Position numbers and translations under genes: made by a program. Below the pieces are notes generated by a model. That model saw nothing but the letters and a program-made list of their open reading frames with translations, was not told the DNA's origin and ran no database searches. Below, in pieces: positions 1 through 13,239 of a stretch of 64,000 nt of DNA (position 1 is its first letter; every line of letters begins with the position of its first letter). Origin of the DNA: Ophioderma brevispina (lineage: Eukaryota > Echinodermata > Ophiuroidea > Amphilepidida > Ophiodermatidae); contig JAMKCH010022335.1 of the NCBI GenBank assembly GCA_023653785.1, positions 1 to 64,000 of the forward strand, given 5' to 3'.

Positions 1-3000
1 ACAGCGTTTTTTATCCTCTGGAAAGGGCGCTATACAAATGTCATAATTATTGGAAGAAAATTCAACATACTGTTATCCAGAAGTTTCTGCTCACCATGAA
101 TGCACGAATGACAGAGTGCATCGAGAAGCGTTGCAGACATACAAGATATTAAGAGGGTACAGTTAAGAAAGCTAATTTCTTTGTTTTATACTTTTTGCCC
201 ATAAATAGTATTATCGCTAATTTATCATTTAAAAATGCAATACAAAGAAACATGATACATGTCACATCAACCGTTGTCATGATAACGGCGGCCATATGAG
301 ACTTACGAGAACATATTTTGGGAATGATATAATAGTTTTGTTCTACCAATGCATATGTAAAGTTACAAATATTGTTCATGTTACTAGAGACTTTTTCAAT
401 TGATTTGCTTCACTTTATGCATTATTAATCTTTAAAAATGAAAAGAATAAAAATCACCCAAATTGGTATATCCTCTTAATTAAGCCTAGATACTTATAAT
501 ACATTTGTGGTGTGTGGATTATGAAATGGTCCCCACACCACAATGGTTAGATGATCAATAGATCTTCCTTGTTTAGTTTTTGCAAATTACACTTTTAAGT
601 TTAATGTCACACAAGAGGAACAAAATGGTATTTTGTAAACAATTGTACCATTGGGAAACATTTGACATTTGTGTGACCTTTTACCATGATATTTTTATTT
701 ACAGCTCCGTAAGAAGAGGACTGAGCTATAGAAAGCCAAAACTTTGTTAATCCTCATAACTTCTTCTTCTTATCGTATCCACAAGTCATTGGCAATGGCT
801 TGTGGTGGTGTCAGGATTTAGTCAACTGAGTAAGCTGATACGGGGCCGCGTGTATCCATGATACGGACGCTGCTAACATGGCCCGGACGCTCCTAACATG
901 GCCCAAATCCTCATAACAAGACGCAGACTTTGGTGTGAAATTTAGAATAATTATGCATGTTTGATTTTTGACCTTATTTGACTCTATATTTGACCCATTT
1001 ATGTACTTTGGTCTGTCGCCGTGAGTTATATTACAGTTTAACAAATCAGACTGGCACTTTTAGATCATGTACTGGTACAAACTTTTAGTTCTCTTACTTT
1101 TCCTCTTGAATTTTTAAACTGTATTGACGTCATTTCCTAATTAAAATGTACCTTTTTGTGCAACATCGAGCAAGTCTTTGAAAGAATAAGTGTAAGACCT
1201 TAAAATAGACACGGTTTGTTTTCCTATCGTGAGAACAAAATAGGTTTACTTTCGAAGCTATGTTCTAACCGAGTGCCTTAGCTAGCTGCTATATTATAAA
1301 TATAGACATTGTCGCCTTTATTTCCAAGTGTTTCCTATGTGGGAAATTGGCATCGGTATTATTAGCCGTCATGCATGTCACGAACATGCTTGTGCATGTT
1401 TAACTCTTGGTATGCTGAATTCAACAGTAATTTCAATAATAATGTGAATCCGATTAGATTTGGTACTACATACCTCATAATGTTGCAGGGTTATTGCAAC
1501 AGGTAATGGAGCCATATGGACGTGGTATTCCGTGCAGGTATCACACTTTCTGGCACTATGGAATGAGTATAAGGCAGTATTCGTATTTTCAAAATAGAAT
1601 TGGAAAATGTAAATGCCGCCACTTTCAACGGCTTGAGCATAAGAGGCGTGGAATATAGGTTGAGGTGAAATGTGCCGTCTCTCCTGAGCCTTCAATTCTC
1701 TCTATTTCAAATAAGGAGAGCAAGTCTCGCTGGAATTTTTTCGGGGCGTGCTGGGTTGATAAAAACCCACAAACAATGCTTTGCTCATTTGAGGATGAAT
1801 ATGTGACGAATGCGTCATATGGGTGAACCGGATGAAAAAGATGGATCTAGTTTATCGAATTAACCTCGATGTTTTATTGAACGTTAATACATTAAGGGAT
1901 TCTCCTATTCAGAATATTGTAAAAAAGTGAATCGAAGTGAAAAGTACATCCTTTTCTTATTGGTGATGTACAACATTCAATTGTCCTATAGGTTGAATAA
2001 CAAAAGACCCACGCTATTCTGTTTTCTATATTTTGTTCACTAGCGCAGTTAACCCGTGCGTGACCTTTGACCTCAGCATTGTTATGTGCTAAGGTCAACA
2101 GTCATTTTGGCCAAATTTGGTTGTTGGGGGCATTTTGTAGCCAATTGATATCTAGATGACCTTTGACCTATGGGGTCACTTTGAAAGCCCGATAACAACC
2201 CTCAGACTGCCGTTCCCCACCCACGTGCCAAATATCAGCTCCATGCGCACGAACAAACTTCTTCGTAACAATTACAAATGAAGAGCGCCGCTCATTAAGC
2301 TCATTACTGAATGTTGACGTCATATTTGTGATACAGCTTGGGGAGATTTCGGAAATTCTGCAATGTGTGTTCATGACGTTCGAGAGACTTCTTAGACCTC
2401 AGGTGGTCAAATTATAAGCGCAATGACAATGGGAAAATCCGGGATGGTCTCGACTATTGGAAACTGAAAACAGAATTCAAATCAGACTTTCCGTTGATGA
2501 ATTTTATTGTTGGTTTTGTGTTAGTAAAGTTGCGCCATGAGTCAATCCCAGAAATTGGGGGTTGAAAAAGTACTCCTAAATAATCGTATAGTATGCGCGA
2601 TATAATGTGACTAGTGAGATGTACTATTTGTGTCGGTGTCACTTGGTCAATTCTGAACACACTGTCTCATCTATGCAGGGTGACATGAACGTTTACTATT
2701 CTGACAATGCAAATATGCATGGCTATTTTCCGGCAGTGGAACCAAGTTTGAAATGGGAAATGCAATGGGAGTATTGATTGCTGTCATAATTATATGCGCG
2801 GAACCGTGTTTTGACTAAGAAGGGTCAGTTGCGGCGCGGTCAAGCATGGTTTGCATGACACGTGCAATGTAAACACAGATTTACTGCATTCGGTTGTTTG
2901 TATACTGCAACGCGGTTCATTTAAACTTAGGTCAGTCAGCTGTAGCTTGATCGAGCGCTCGGTATAGATAGCCGAGAGTCTTATGGCTATTTTTTGCATA

Positions 3001-3470
3001 TATAGGAATGTACTATACATGCGCGAATTGGCCGTCGGTGACTAGCGTCGGTGACTAAAATCTTTTATACAGGCTTCAGTAAAGTAGGTTTGTTTGTGAT
3101 GCGCCAAGCACAACGAAACACATAGCCGGACAATATATGCGTGCCTAAGTACTCGCTGTTCGAGCTATTCACAAACCTCATATCTGGTTTAGGTTTATTG
3201 ATGACAATAATATACATCCCACAATTAAGTTTTCCAAGTCTCAAATATCATTCCTTGACGTCACTGTCAAACTCTCACCTAGCAATCATATTACCACAGG
3301 TCTCTACAGCAAGCCTACAGACAAGCATTTATACCTCCAACCATCTAGTTGCCACCCCAGACATATTAGTTATTACTAAAATATCCCATACAGCCTCGCT
3401 CTCCGGCTTCGCAGAATTTGCACTGACGATACGGACTTAAACATTCGTACTGATGAACTCACTGACCAAC
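1..3470. other. No gene recognised (unassigned AT-rich DNA)
   Basis: Only short open frames occur here, the longest about 105 codons on the minus strand at 1378-1695, and none resembles a protein family I know. The segment from about 2100 to 2400 has the look of old repeat sequence. It contains two DR1-type nuclear-receptor half-site pairs (TGACCTTTGACCT at 2061-2073 and 2157-2169). I see no repeat ends or coding signal that would define an element. Confidence 0.5.
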
Positions 3471-3571
3471 AGAATGTAAACATCCAAATTGTTTTCAAAC
3501 TCGTGGAAGTGATTTCAGTAAGGGTCCTTTTCATTATGTCAATTTTTTTTAAAGCCATTATGTCCCTTTAA
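3471..3571 (-). mobile_element. Solo terminal arm of MITE family 1
   Basis: This is a single right-hand arm of the TTAA-ended MITE seen complete at 9893-10472. It begins in AGAATGTAAACATCCAAATT and ends GCCATTATGTCCCTTTAA. The matching left arm and the interior are missing, so it is a truncated copy or a recombination product. Its last 18 bases give the cleanest version of the family terminus in the window. Confidence 0.7.
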
Positions 3572-3700
3572 GGCACCATTTGCAGCACTTAAGAATCACG
3601 TTTCAGGGGTTCCTGTCAGGCTCTCTACATATTTAATCACTCAAACCTTTGTACTTGAGATGTGTTACAAATGCGTGCTAGCTCCCAGGCTATTACGAAA
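3569..3700. repeat. Dispersed repeat, copy 1 (partner near 40066-40170)
   Basis: Immediately after the solo MITE arm, this stretch matches 40066-40170 in the same orientation. Shared blocks include AAGGCACCA, CACGTTTCAGGGGT, CCTG(G)TCAG and ACTTAGATGTGTTACAAA. A further shared block, TGCTAGCTCC, lies at about 3678 here but at about 40720 in the other copy, so one copy probably carries an insertion of about 500 bases. The family identity is unknown. Confidence 0.55.
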
Positions 3701-4420
3701 CAACGTTGTCAAACATGTAGCAGGATCAAGTCCGAAAAAATACTCACTACTTAGACAAAAAAATGCTTTGCCCCACCGATGACCACAAAAAACACCACTC
3801 TCGTCTAAAAATATACTTCAAACAAAAACGGAGCAAAAAAACTTCATTGCCAAATGCGACAAAAGAAAATCCGTCTAAACTTTTATGAAACCGCTGGTTT
3901 CTAGTGGGATCAGTAGAAACACAGCATGCCACTTTAATTCAGTGAATTTAAGATAGGGGAGTGTAAATAAACATGTAGGCGCGACGTAGGTGTTTAACAC
4001 AGATGAACACGTCGCTCATGTTCCTGACTAAATACCAATTGAATACTAAACTAGTTTGGACCTATCCACATCTACTCATTTAATCAGCACTACCTTTCTC
4101 CATACATTATTTCGATCATCTCAAAGGAAAGCATTGATTAGTTTACAAGGAGCTGTAGTATAGAGAGTGTTTTAACGTCATTTCCTATCGCTTTTGCCTT
4201 TCCGGTTTGTCCCCTCCGTTAGTGCCATCCATGAGTTCATTAGACTACCATTAGTACTAAACATAGCTTCTGACAAAGCAAGAACCAGGTATAACGCTTT
4301 GGTGAACTGGAAAATAGAACCAGGATGATGGCCTTCCAAATACGACTGATACGACGCCATCGGTGTTTTTCACTTAAGTAAAAGTTAAATTAGACTTTTC
4401 AAAGATTATAGCTTGCATAA

Positions 4421-4870
4421 TTAAAAGAACATAATGACATGAAAAAAAAAATATTCAGACATACTGAAATGGACCCTTACTGAAATCACTCCCACGAATT
4501 TGAAAACAATTTACATTTTGTAGAAAAAGTGAGTAACTAACATTATTAAGCTTCACTTCTCAGTCAAGGATGCTGACATTACTGCCAGCATTTATAAACT
4601 TGAAAAGCATGCAGTCATCAGCTCACAGACCATTGATATTGTATATGTGCTAATCCCAGCTAATCCACCTTTCACTTGCCAGATCAATACCTTACTACAA
4701 ACCTGAAGTACAATGTCTGAATCTCGGTCTGAATGCTTTTGAAATTGTGTCACAAAACATGCTAGATACACTGCAAATTCTGGCAGGGATGTCAACACCT
4801 TGATTTTCCGTGGCTGTTTTTACTGTTTTTACAGAGTGTAAACTTCAAAATTGTTTTCAAACTTTCATGG
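4421..4870 (+). mobile_element. MITE family 1, right-truncated copy
   Basis: The left arm starts TTAAAAGAACATAATGACAT and continues through the family arm (GGACCCTTACTGAAATCACT). The interior matches the reverse complement of the interior of the 9893-10472 element over some 250 bases, including TGCTGACATTACTGCCAGCA. The right arm reaches GTTTTCAAACTTTCATGG and then stops before the terminal block. It is non-coding, and I infer that it was mobilised in trans. Confidence 0.75.
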
Positions 4871-6447
4871 ATAAAGCAAAATCAACGAAAATCGTCTTAC
4901 GGCTAATGGAATAATATTGTACGCTATCAATCCCCTTTTTGATAGGATGATGCCCGGGGGATGATGTAGAATTGAGTGTAAGCATTATACAATTAGCGGT
5001 ATTCAAAACAACAAACAAATGAGCCTCAATAAAAGCAAACAGATTCTATGCCGACTGTACACAAATATCATGAAAAAAACTTCCAAGGCGGATTGTTTTT
5101 TTCTTCTTAGAATACCACTCCCAAAATCTATTTTCGTAAATCGTTTCGTTGTGTTTAACGTCTAAAACTGAGCTAGATTGATCAATAGCAAAGTTATAAT
5201 CCCTTGGCATAATAATTCCTTTTCAAGAGCTTTTTCTCTGACCGAAACTCTCCAAATAGCTGTCAATTGACCGTGGCTCTATCCTTGTGATGAGCCCAAA
5301 ACAATGTCCAAACCAATTTCCTCGCACATCTTAATTGCACCGGTCAATGACTTGAACGATTTTCGCCAGTGATGAAAGTGAGATGTGAGATTGTCGTCGC
5401 TGGAGGGTCATTGAAACCAATAGACATACGATAACTCAACTTATATAAGTTGCCCAGAGGCCTCAGCATTCAATTTATAATCTATATTTTACTATAAAAG
5501 GTAGTTAAGGATGTCTCCAACGACATTGAGAGGTTTAGACATTGTTGAGGAAACCGCTTGAACTAAAGAAGCCCTTTTCAAGTCTGACGACTTAATTGGC
5601 CGTTAAATATGCAAAATCACGGACGATCTGGCTAGTATTCTAGCTGTATGGATGTTTTGTAGCATATTTTACTGCTATCAGGTGGTGTTTCGGTCATCTT
5701 ATTATTTACAACGTAGGCGAAGTTTATCTTTTTCTATACTCTTTATCACATATTAAAATGTAAGTAATATGGACATGTAAATATAGCCAGGATTTTATTT
5801 GGATGTGCGGATTTATAGAAACTATTATACTTTTTTCAAGTTCGATGTCATGAATTAGTGTCCTATGAAACAAAGTCCCACCGTCCATCTACATTGATTC
5901 CCATTGTGTACTGCACGACGCATAATTGTTTCACCACGTACTAATAGCTCGTCTACCAAGGTCACGGGGGGGGGATGTATTCGAAGTGTTAACGTGTAAC
6001 GCTAGGATACTGACATGGGGAGGACTCCGCATTTTTTACACACACTGTAAAAATGATTGAAAAAAAAACGTCATTTGAACTGGCAGTTGGGACGCGCACA
6101 AGTGCAATTAACTGTAAAAAAAAAGCCCTTTTAAACGTCCCATCTGACCGGTTTTTTAAAACGCGTTTCTTTTTGGTCATTTTAACGTGCAGGTTTGGAA
6201 CAAAATGTGAAAACAATTTAAAGGTGATTGGTGTCGGACTGGATATTTAAAGAGAATTGGCTTATGGAGGGAAAAAAAGCTCAAGCGGCTAAAAAGGCCC
6301 AAAGCCCCACATTTCCCAAGCAAGCCTATGACCAGTTTGTCCTTTGACACGGATTGCGCTTTTAAAAAACAACAAACTTTAACCGCGCATTTTGTTAGTT
6401 ATAGGCTGATAATGGAAGCTGAAATTTAAAAAAAAAACTGGGACTGA
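4871..6447. other. No gene recognised
   Basis: I saw no gene, RNA or repeat boundary. There is a short G-run at about 5966-5974 and short A-runs near 6060 and 6120. Open frames at 5989-6250 overlap on both strands and show no known motif. Confidence 0.45.
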
Positions 6448-6662
6448 AAAAATCAGAAATTATTTTTAAGACGCCATTTTGGGTATTGTATGCATTTACA
6501 AATTATTACACTGCTATAAAAGCCATATCAAACTCTTCAATATATGTTAAAATTAAAATATTTCTTCTTAGATTTTTACAGTTCTTTGAATATCAATACC
6601 ATTTTCAATTTGGTACAAAATACTAACCAAAATGGCGTCTTAAAATAATTTCAATATTTTGA
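6448..6662. mobile_element. Hairpin MITE with GACGCCATTTTGG arms
   Basis: Two arms of about 35 bases, AATTATTTTTAAGACGCCAT at about 6459-6478 and its near reverse complement at about 6616-6652, face each other across about 130 bases of AT-rich spacer. The whole would fold into a hairpin. No coding capacity is present. The GACGCCATTTTG core recurs at about 8826-8837, which suggests a further fragment there. Confidence 0.6.
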
Positions 6663-7309
6663 TTCACTTTGTTTATAGAAGGATACGGACAAAGAATAAA
6701 ATTCAGCCGTACTTTGCATTAACTTAGCCGGTCCATTACCACTCTCTGAGCCAGCCCGCTATTCTCTGTTTTAGTAGTAGTGGAGCAGTTACAAAGGTGT
6801 GAAACCCGACACAGATGCGATGTGGCCTTGGCATTTCCTGTTCTTCATTTTTACCACTGTAATCAAATTCCACCATATCGCCTTTAACGTTTAGAATCAA
6901 TAATTAAAAGTTAATTCGTACATTTGAGCCAACTGTTTTGGAATATAAGTATATACGCTACTTATATTACGTGGTTTTTTACTACTGTAAGAGGGCAAAG
7001 CGACATTGGGAGCGATTATAACCAGAACTTCCCCCAAATTCCAGTATCAGCAGAAATTTGGAAATTGTTTTCACTTATTTGCATCTCGAATTAAAACTAG
7101 TTTTATAGTATTGTATATCGGAATCAAGCTGATTTCCTCAGCTTTACAATAATACGCCGTTTGTAACACCCACGTGTTTCAAATCTGAGTACCTATTCAG
7201 TTTATGCAGGAGGATCTCACACAATGTGCCAAATGTTCCAGTTGGATGTGTTCACTAGGGATAAGAACAAATGCTAATCAAGTCCAGGTAATGATTAATT
7301 TTGGCGCTT
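6663..7309. other. No gene recognised
   Basis: AT-rich sequence with many stops on both strands. It may contain upstream exons of the broken ORF that follows, but I could not recognise any. Confidence 0.4.
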
Positions 7310-7915
7310 AAAAAGTGTCTTCCAGCACTCAATGCGCTGAGTGGGTGCGACACAACCAGAAAGATAGACACTAAGCTTGTAGCCCTGAACGCTGTCCGCA
7401 AACCAGGAAACAACCAGAAAGATAGCGACTAAACTTGTAGCCCTGAACGCTGCGCGCTGACCGCAAACCAGGAAATTTCTTCTCTGATCAAGAATTTTGA
7501 CAGTCCACAGCTAACGCTAACAGAAAACATTTACAGATGGCAGAAACATTCTTGGCCAGGTGCCCCAACCATCAACAGACCTGAAGACATTTGACGACGA
7601 CCTCAATTTGAGAGAACAGCTTATACCTCAAACGAGTATAAGAAGCACATTCTGCGATGCCACTACCAACAACAACTGTGGACCCAAGCCCCATTTAGAG
7701 ACGCATCCGTAATTGCCGCATCATATGTTTTTGTAAGAAGGGGCAATTTGCTAAACCCTGAGATTGTGAACTCAAAAGCCGGAGACCTGTGGGATTCCTG
7801 AACATCTGGCAAATATGTGAAAAATGTGTGTCCTTGCAGGATAGCTACGACCAAATGTTGCAAGCACTGCAAATGCAAGGCAGGTGATTTTTGTAACAAC
7901 TCTATTGCGGAATGA
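7310..7915 (+). pseudogene. Decayed 'GCDTT' protein with cysteine-rich tail
   Basis: The plus strand encodes PALNALSGCDTT at 7322-7357. This closely resembles the 'LHAFTGCDTT' signature of large uncharacterised proteins that are abundant, often in many copies, in marine invertebrate genomes; they are probably mobile-element or nuclease-like. A second stretch at 7642-7800 reads HILRCHYQQQLW, then an in-frame stop, then a tail of CPC, CCKHCKC and C spacing ending near 7908. An LR.HYQ..W block followed by a Cys-rich tail is what I recall for the C-terminal end of the same proteins. The coding sequence is disrupted by a tandem duplication at 7353-7475, by frame changes between 7480 and 7640, and by the stop at about 7798. 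Function is unknown, and assignment rests on motif memory only. No intact start is visible. Confidence 0.55.
7353..7475 (+). repeat. Two-copy tandem duplication inside the GCDTT ORF
   Basis: Copy 1 (7353-7410) and copy 2 (7411-7475) both run from CAACCAGAAAGATAG to CAAACCAGGAAA. Copy 2 has a few substitutions and a short insertion (GCGCTGAC region). Neither copy length is a safe multiple of three with respect to the other, so the duplication destroys the frame. Confidence 0.85.
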
Positions 7916-9892
7916 ACACTGCCTGATAAAAATTACATGGGTTCAGTTACGTTATGAACATTATATCAGGGCCCAGTTACGTTATAAACACTGAATGAGG
8001 CTTTGCCTATGACAGAATTTATGACATTACTGTTTGTTCCTCGTTGTTCTTTGGGTTCATATTAGCCTAGACCAGTTGGGATATTCTTGATTGAGATGTT
8101 ATAATAATCAATAGAGGACTCTGTAAGCCACGTGCAGTACATAAGAGGATAACCCAATGTATAAATGATATATTGCAGTATTGTAGTGGGTTTACAGATA
8201 CTTTCGAAATAATGGGGTATATCTAATTACAATGCAACAAAGTGTATCTGTCTGTTTGCAGACTATATATTTTCTCGAAAGCCGGGGGACGGTACGAGTC
8301 ACGAAACTGGTATGTGGGTGTAGCTAATTGGGCCGGGCCAGATCAAGTTCGATTGGTTAGCGGTTCCCCCATAAGTCGCGTAATCGGCGAAAAACACCAA
8401 GCGTATCCAACGAAGAGCATACAAAGAGTATCCCAAACAAGAAACTAGTAATGACAAAGAGTATCTAAGGAAGATAGGAGACAAAAGATTATTAAAGGAG
8501 ATAGGGCAATTCCTTGATTTTTGACAAATTGAATTAAAGGCGGCATTTGTGATTTCAAAAAAAAAATTATGATTTTTTGGATTTTTGGCTGGAAATATAT
8601 TGTTTGCATCATTTGAGGAAGAGCGCTCAAGGTTAAGCTGACAATGGAAGTTAATGGGCAATATGTGATTTGTTTAGAGTGATTTGTTGGTGCAAAAGGG
8701 ATGGAGTTCAGTGACGAGTTATGTTTTCGAGTTCTTGGTGGGGTAATCGCGAAAGCCGGGTGACCACCTAGTAGTACTATATATCCTTCCTAAGTTTTTT
8801 TTTACTTTTGCTGTAGTCACATTGGACGCCATTTTGATTTGAAACATTATTACAATCTCATATGTCGGATATGGTAGTATGTGGTCATTGAGTCATTTCT
8901 AATTACTTCACTGGATTTGATATATGGCGAATACAACAATATATATGCCAATTTGTAGATTTTCTAGTTTTGGTACAATTTGGCCCACATCTTGGATTTT
9001 GTTAACAGACCGTTGTAGTAAAAACAACAATTAACTTCTTCTTTCAAAGTGCCTTAAAGAATCTTAGTAGGTTACGTAATTGATTTTGCTGCATTTTTAC
9101 TTTGGGTAAAAATCAGGCCTTAATTTCGTCCATGATATAATAGATATGAAATTAAGCGTTACATATCTTACCCAGCTCCTAGACTAAGATGAACAATTTA
9201 AAACAGATGATGCAAACATTCCACAGTACACCTTCAACCCGCTGGTGACAGCAGACTTCTCGTCATTAAAGCCCTTGTACTTAAAAAAAAGAAAGGACTA
9301 ATGCGTATGACGAGGTTGTTTAATCATTTTGCGAGGTGACAGGGTGAAGGCGAAAAAGGGTTCCATCACCCGACCAATCTCCCACTTTGACAGGAAAATC
9401 ATAGTAGAAAAAGTATTCAGCTCGATGCCTATCCACACCGATTTCTATTGCTTGTATTTGAAATCAGTGTGGGTGTCCAAATTGAGTATAATCAGGAAGC
9501 TCTACTACATAATTCCCTTGAGTAAATGTACTAGCTCAGTAGAACACTTCCATATCCATAGGGACGTTAGATGTCATTCACCATACGTGCACTTGCACGT
9601 TCTGCGAAACGTGGAATTGTTCGTACCCATATACCAAGTACACATCTCGCGCGTGGCATCTTAGCCTCCTATACTGTGTTCCCTATAAGATGAAACACGA
9701 CCTTTGATAAATTACATTAAGATAACACTAGGGAAGGCCAAGGTCATAATGCAACCTGATAGCAAATTTACTATAGTAGCTAATGTGTTTCTTGGCACAA
9801 TTTGGAGCCACTCCTCCGACACAATGCGTAGAATATAAGTGGGAAAAGAATGGGGTCATGCTCCACCTTACACTAAATACGGTATAAATATC
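7916..9892. other. No gene recognised
   Basis: The stretch contains unassigned open frames, the longest being 9329-9664 (+, 111 codons, basic) and 8299-8661 (-, 120 codons). Neither shows a domain I know, and both overlap frames on the other strand. A GACGCCATTTTG block near 8826 echoes the hairpin element at 6448. Nothing else stands out. Confidence 0.4.
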
Positions 9893-10472
9893 TTTAAAGC
9901 GACATAATGGCATAAAAAAATATTCAGACATAATGAAAAGGACCCTTACAGAAATCACTTCCACAAGTTTGAAAACAATTTGGATGTTTACATTCTGTAA
10001 AAACAGTACAAACAGGAAGAGTTCCAGAGGGGAAGGTGGCAGTTCGTGGCAATTTCTGAACAGAACACCAAGGTGTTGACATCCCTGACAGAATTTACAG
10101 TGTATCTAGCATGTTTTGTGACACAATTCAAAAGCATTCAGACCAGGATTCAGGCATTGTACTTTAGGCTTGTAGTAAGATATTGATCTGGCAAGTGAAA
10201 ATGGATTAGCCGGGATTAGCACATATACAATAGCAATGGTCTGTGAGCTGATGATAGCATGCTTTTCAAGTTTGGTAAATGCTGGCAGTAATGTCAGCAT
10301 CCTTTTTCCATAAATTGCCACGAACTGCCACCTCCCCCTCTGGAACTTTTCCTGTTTTTACTGTTTTTACAGAATGTAAACATCCAAATTGTTTTAAAAC
10401 TTGTGGAAGTGATTTCAGTAAGGGTCCTTTTCATTATGTCTGAATATTTTTTATGCCATTATGTCGCTTGAA
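9893..10472 (-). mobile_element. MITE family 1, complete copy with long inverted arms
   Basis: This is the best copy of the family. The left arm, from about 9893 through CGACATAATGGCATAAAAAA and on to CAGTTCGTGGCAATTT near 10055, is repeated in reverse complement from about 10310 to 10472. That gives terminal inverted repeats of about 165 bases around a 250-base core. The core runs opposite to the copies at 4421 and 16605. Ends approximate TTAAAG...CTTGAA, consistent with a TTAA target. There is no ORF of note, so it is non-autonomous. Confidence 0.85.
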
Positions 10473-11749
10473 GCCTTCCATCAGACAATAGCAATGGTAT
10501 GGTGTGCCAATTCTAAAGCAATACGCAGGCAGTGTATATTTTCAGGATATGTGCCAAAAGCATGCAAGGTGGGAGGTAGTTTTACACAGGTGTTATCGTA
10601 CGTAGCAGTAGCACTGTTTCTTTAGTCTAGCCTTGAAATTGTGCTAACCCTAACGTTAAAAATGTTTCAACATAATGGAAATGATAGGATAAGGTGTTTA
10701 TTTTATGATGACAAAATACTGCTTTCTACAATAACTCCCATTAACATGATTAAGGTTGTGTCCACAACAAAAGCTCTTAAAGGACCACAGGTACATTTCC
10801 AGAAAATATAAAATTCCTTAATATAGCTGAAATGGACAATTTGGGGTTTGCATTGGGGACTAAAAAGTTTCATATAAAGGAGTATCATAATCACCTAGAA
10901 TGTTCTAACTTCAAGCAGAAGTCAGTTGACCATTTCCAGCCTTTTCCTTTCATTATCAGTCAAAAGATCCTCGTTTTAATAGTTAAATTTACATATCACC
11001 AGTAAATCGAGAATCTCTGTAATGATAACATAAATAAGATCGGCATTGACTAATCTAAAGGGTTTATGGACACTAAGCCATTGGAATAAAACAACTCCGG
11101 AGTAGTTTTATTACCCAATTACTTGATTGACACACAAAGAAATGGTTTTAGGTTTATTTATTTCAGGTTAGGGTTAACACAATAACAAAAGCAATACAAA
11201 CATGCAAAACCTCCGTCAGTTTTGACCACAATTGAGGGCGCGCTTTATGCAACAATGTCCCAGTGTCCCTTTAAAAGCCCTATATGGAACATTATAATGG
11301 AAATTCTTTTTAAAAAGACCTTTTATATATAAATGTTAACAGGTAATAAAATGAGTGTTTTGATGAAATTCAGCATTTCGTTTTTTGTCTTTAATGTAAA
11401 CTTTACAATTTAGTTAAAAAGAAATGAAAATTCTCAAAATATAGTTGTTTTGGAATTGAACAATTACTGAAAGTAAAAAGAAAGATGCGTTGCGGTTTGT
11501 GACATTCTGTTCAAATTTGTAAATTTTTATCATGCACATACCAGTCTAAATTTGTCTCAAAAGTACTCGCACAATTAAGGGAATCTTCGTGTGTTATCAT
11601 GATTTTAAATTCATTTTTGTATAAGTTATCGTGTACGTGCGCTCATCCAAGAAATTCTTACCCTAGCTGTATCATATTCATGATAATTCGCAAAGTTTAG
11701 TTAATTAAAAATCAAAATATCTGCTTTCTCTGATAAAAGTTATAGACCA
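10473..11749. other. No gene recognised
   Basis: AT-rich DNA without recognisable coding signal. A block at about 10788 (TTAAAGGACCACAGGTACAT) resembles the left end of the TTAA-type MITEs, but I could not find its matching right end. Confidence 0.4.
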
Positions 11750-12078
11750 TTAAAGGTGGTTGTTCCAATTTATGTGTATTGTGTTCTCTACTTGATATGA
11801 GAGCCTGGCACTTGCACATACCGTGGGAAACAAATTTGCGGTTTTGATGGTAGACGCAATAATGCATGTTGCAAAGCCCTATTCAATGCTGTGCTAATAA
11901 AGTGGTTAACCACTAAAACGGCGGTTTTTTGTTTATATCTTAGGATTGAAATGGATTCGAGGGCTGAAATTTCAGGACGACAATGAGAAAAATACGGCCT
12001 TTTATCTGATATCAAAATCGATACTACTTCCGGGTAAATCAGGGGGGTCCCAAAGACGATCGGAACACGCCCCTTTAA
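11750..12078 (+). mobile_element. MITE family 2, copy A
   Basis: About 329 bases bounded by TTAAAGGTGGTTGTTCC on the left and the near reverse complement GGAACACGCCCCTTTAA on the right. An inverted copy lies at 50405-50712 and matches along the whole length, including TGATATCAAAATCGATACTA and the block around GTGGGAAACAAATTTGC. Reading frames across both copies are shadows of the repeat, not genes. Confidence 0.85.
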
Positions 12079-13239
12079 AGTGTGATTGCTGGACATGTAC
12101 TTGACCATGTTCAAGATCGCTGTGAACATGGAAAGAATGACCAAGGACTAAATTGGCAATAAACTGAAGGAACAAACGCAACATAAGTAAATAATTCAAT
12201 AACAACGTCCAAATATAGGGGAAAAGAGAAAAATTGCATTATTTTACCAATAATTAAATTCTGCTGCGCTTACTTTTCGTTAAATTATTATAAAGGGTTT
12301 TTACAGTTACGTCGGTAAGGTATGATCAATCGGTCGGTACGCCAAAGTGTTGACCATAATGGATTTTGCATATTAATATTTAAAGAAAGAAACATAAGAA
12401 AACAGTAAATAGTATATGAATAGAAGAGAGAGAGGAGGGAGACATACTAAAAAAGAACGGTGTAAAATACAAGGACAGTCTAATGGTCAAAACAAGCACA
12501 TACACAATTTAAACTAGCAGATTGTTGTGAAACGTGACTTGTGTTGCCGATAGGTATTTGTTAATGACTTATTCACCAAACTCCGAACTCCTTGGGTGTT
12601 AATGACATTTAATGTCCGTATACCGATTGCTGTCGCCATCTTAAGTGCGCAATTCCCAAACACGCGGTCGCTACATTCTCACCCTCTTAAGGCTGGATAA
12701 ATGAAACACGATTCTATGAAAACCGTCAGTGCCACACTATGAAGCAATCCATATCTTTATCGAACTTTGAAGGTTAATCACTTCCTTTAGCCAAACAGCG
12801 AATGCATTATAGTGCATGACGAGATATAGTGAATCAATGATGAAAGGCTCCGGAAAGGTGCAACAAGAACTTGTCAAAACAAGAAAAAATCTAACTGGAA
12901 ATAGCCAAAATGGGTGGTACATTAGGCATTGCCGATCAGGGAGGGCTCAACTTGTAACTCATAAACATACAACTCCATTTAGAGCCAGCGTCCCGGACAG
13001 CAAACATCGTTTTCTCATGATTCAATAGGTAATCGAACATGCTGGCCACTGGCCCGCTCAGTAAACCTTATTTCTTATCATACATGCCAGGCAGTTATAT
13101 ATATTGTAATCGCCACAATGCGGCAAAGGAAAAAAATAAGGTGAAAATGTTCCATGAAGAGTAATATAGCTATACCTGTATTTTTTTTAATCAAGTCCTT
13201 CTTCAAATAACTAGGTGTTTCAATTGTATCAGGTTGAAA
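12079..13239. other. No gene recognised
   Basis: No element ends or coding motifs found. Short frames at 12737-13028 overlap on both strands and match no family I recognise. Confidence 0.4.

Noticed and set aside
8242..8661. Overlapping 68- and 120-codon frames in a GC-richer patch
   Set aside because: Opposite-strand overlap, no motif, and no repeat partner.
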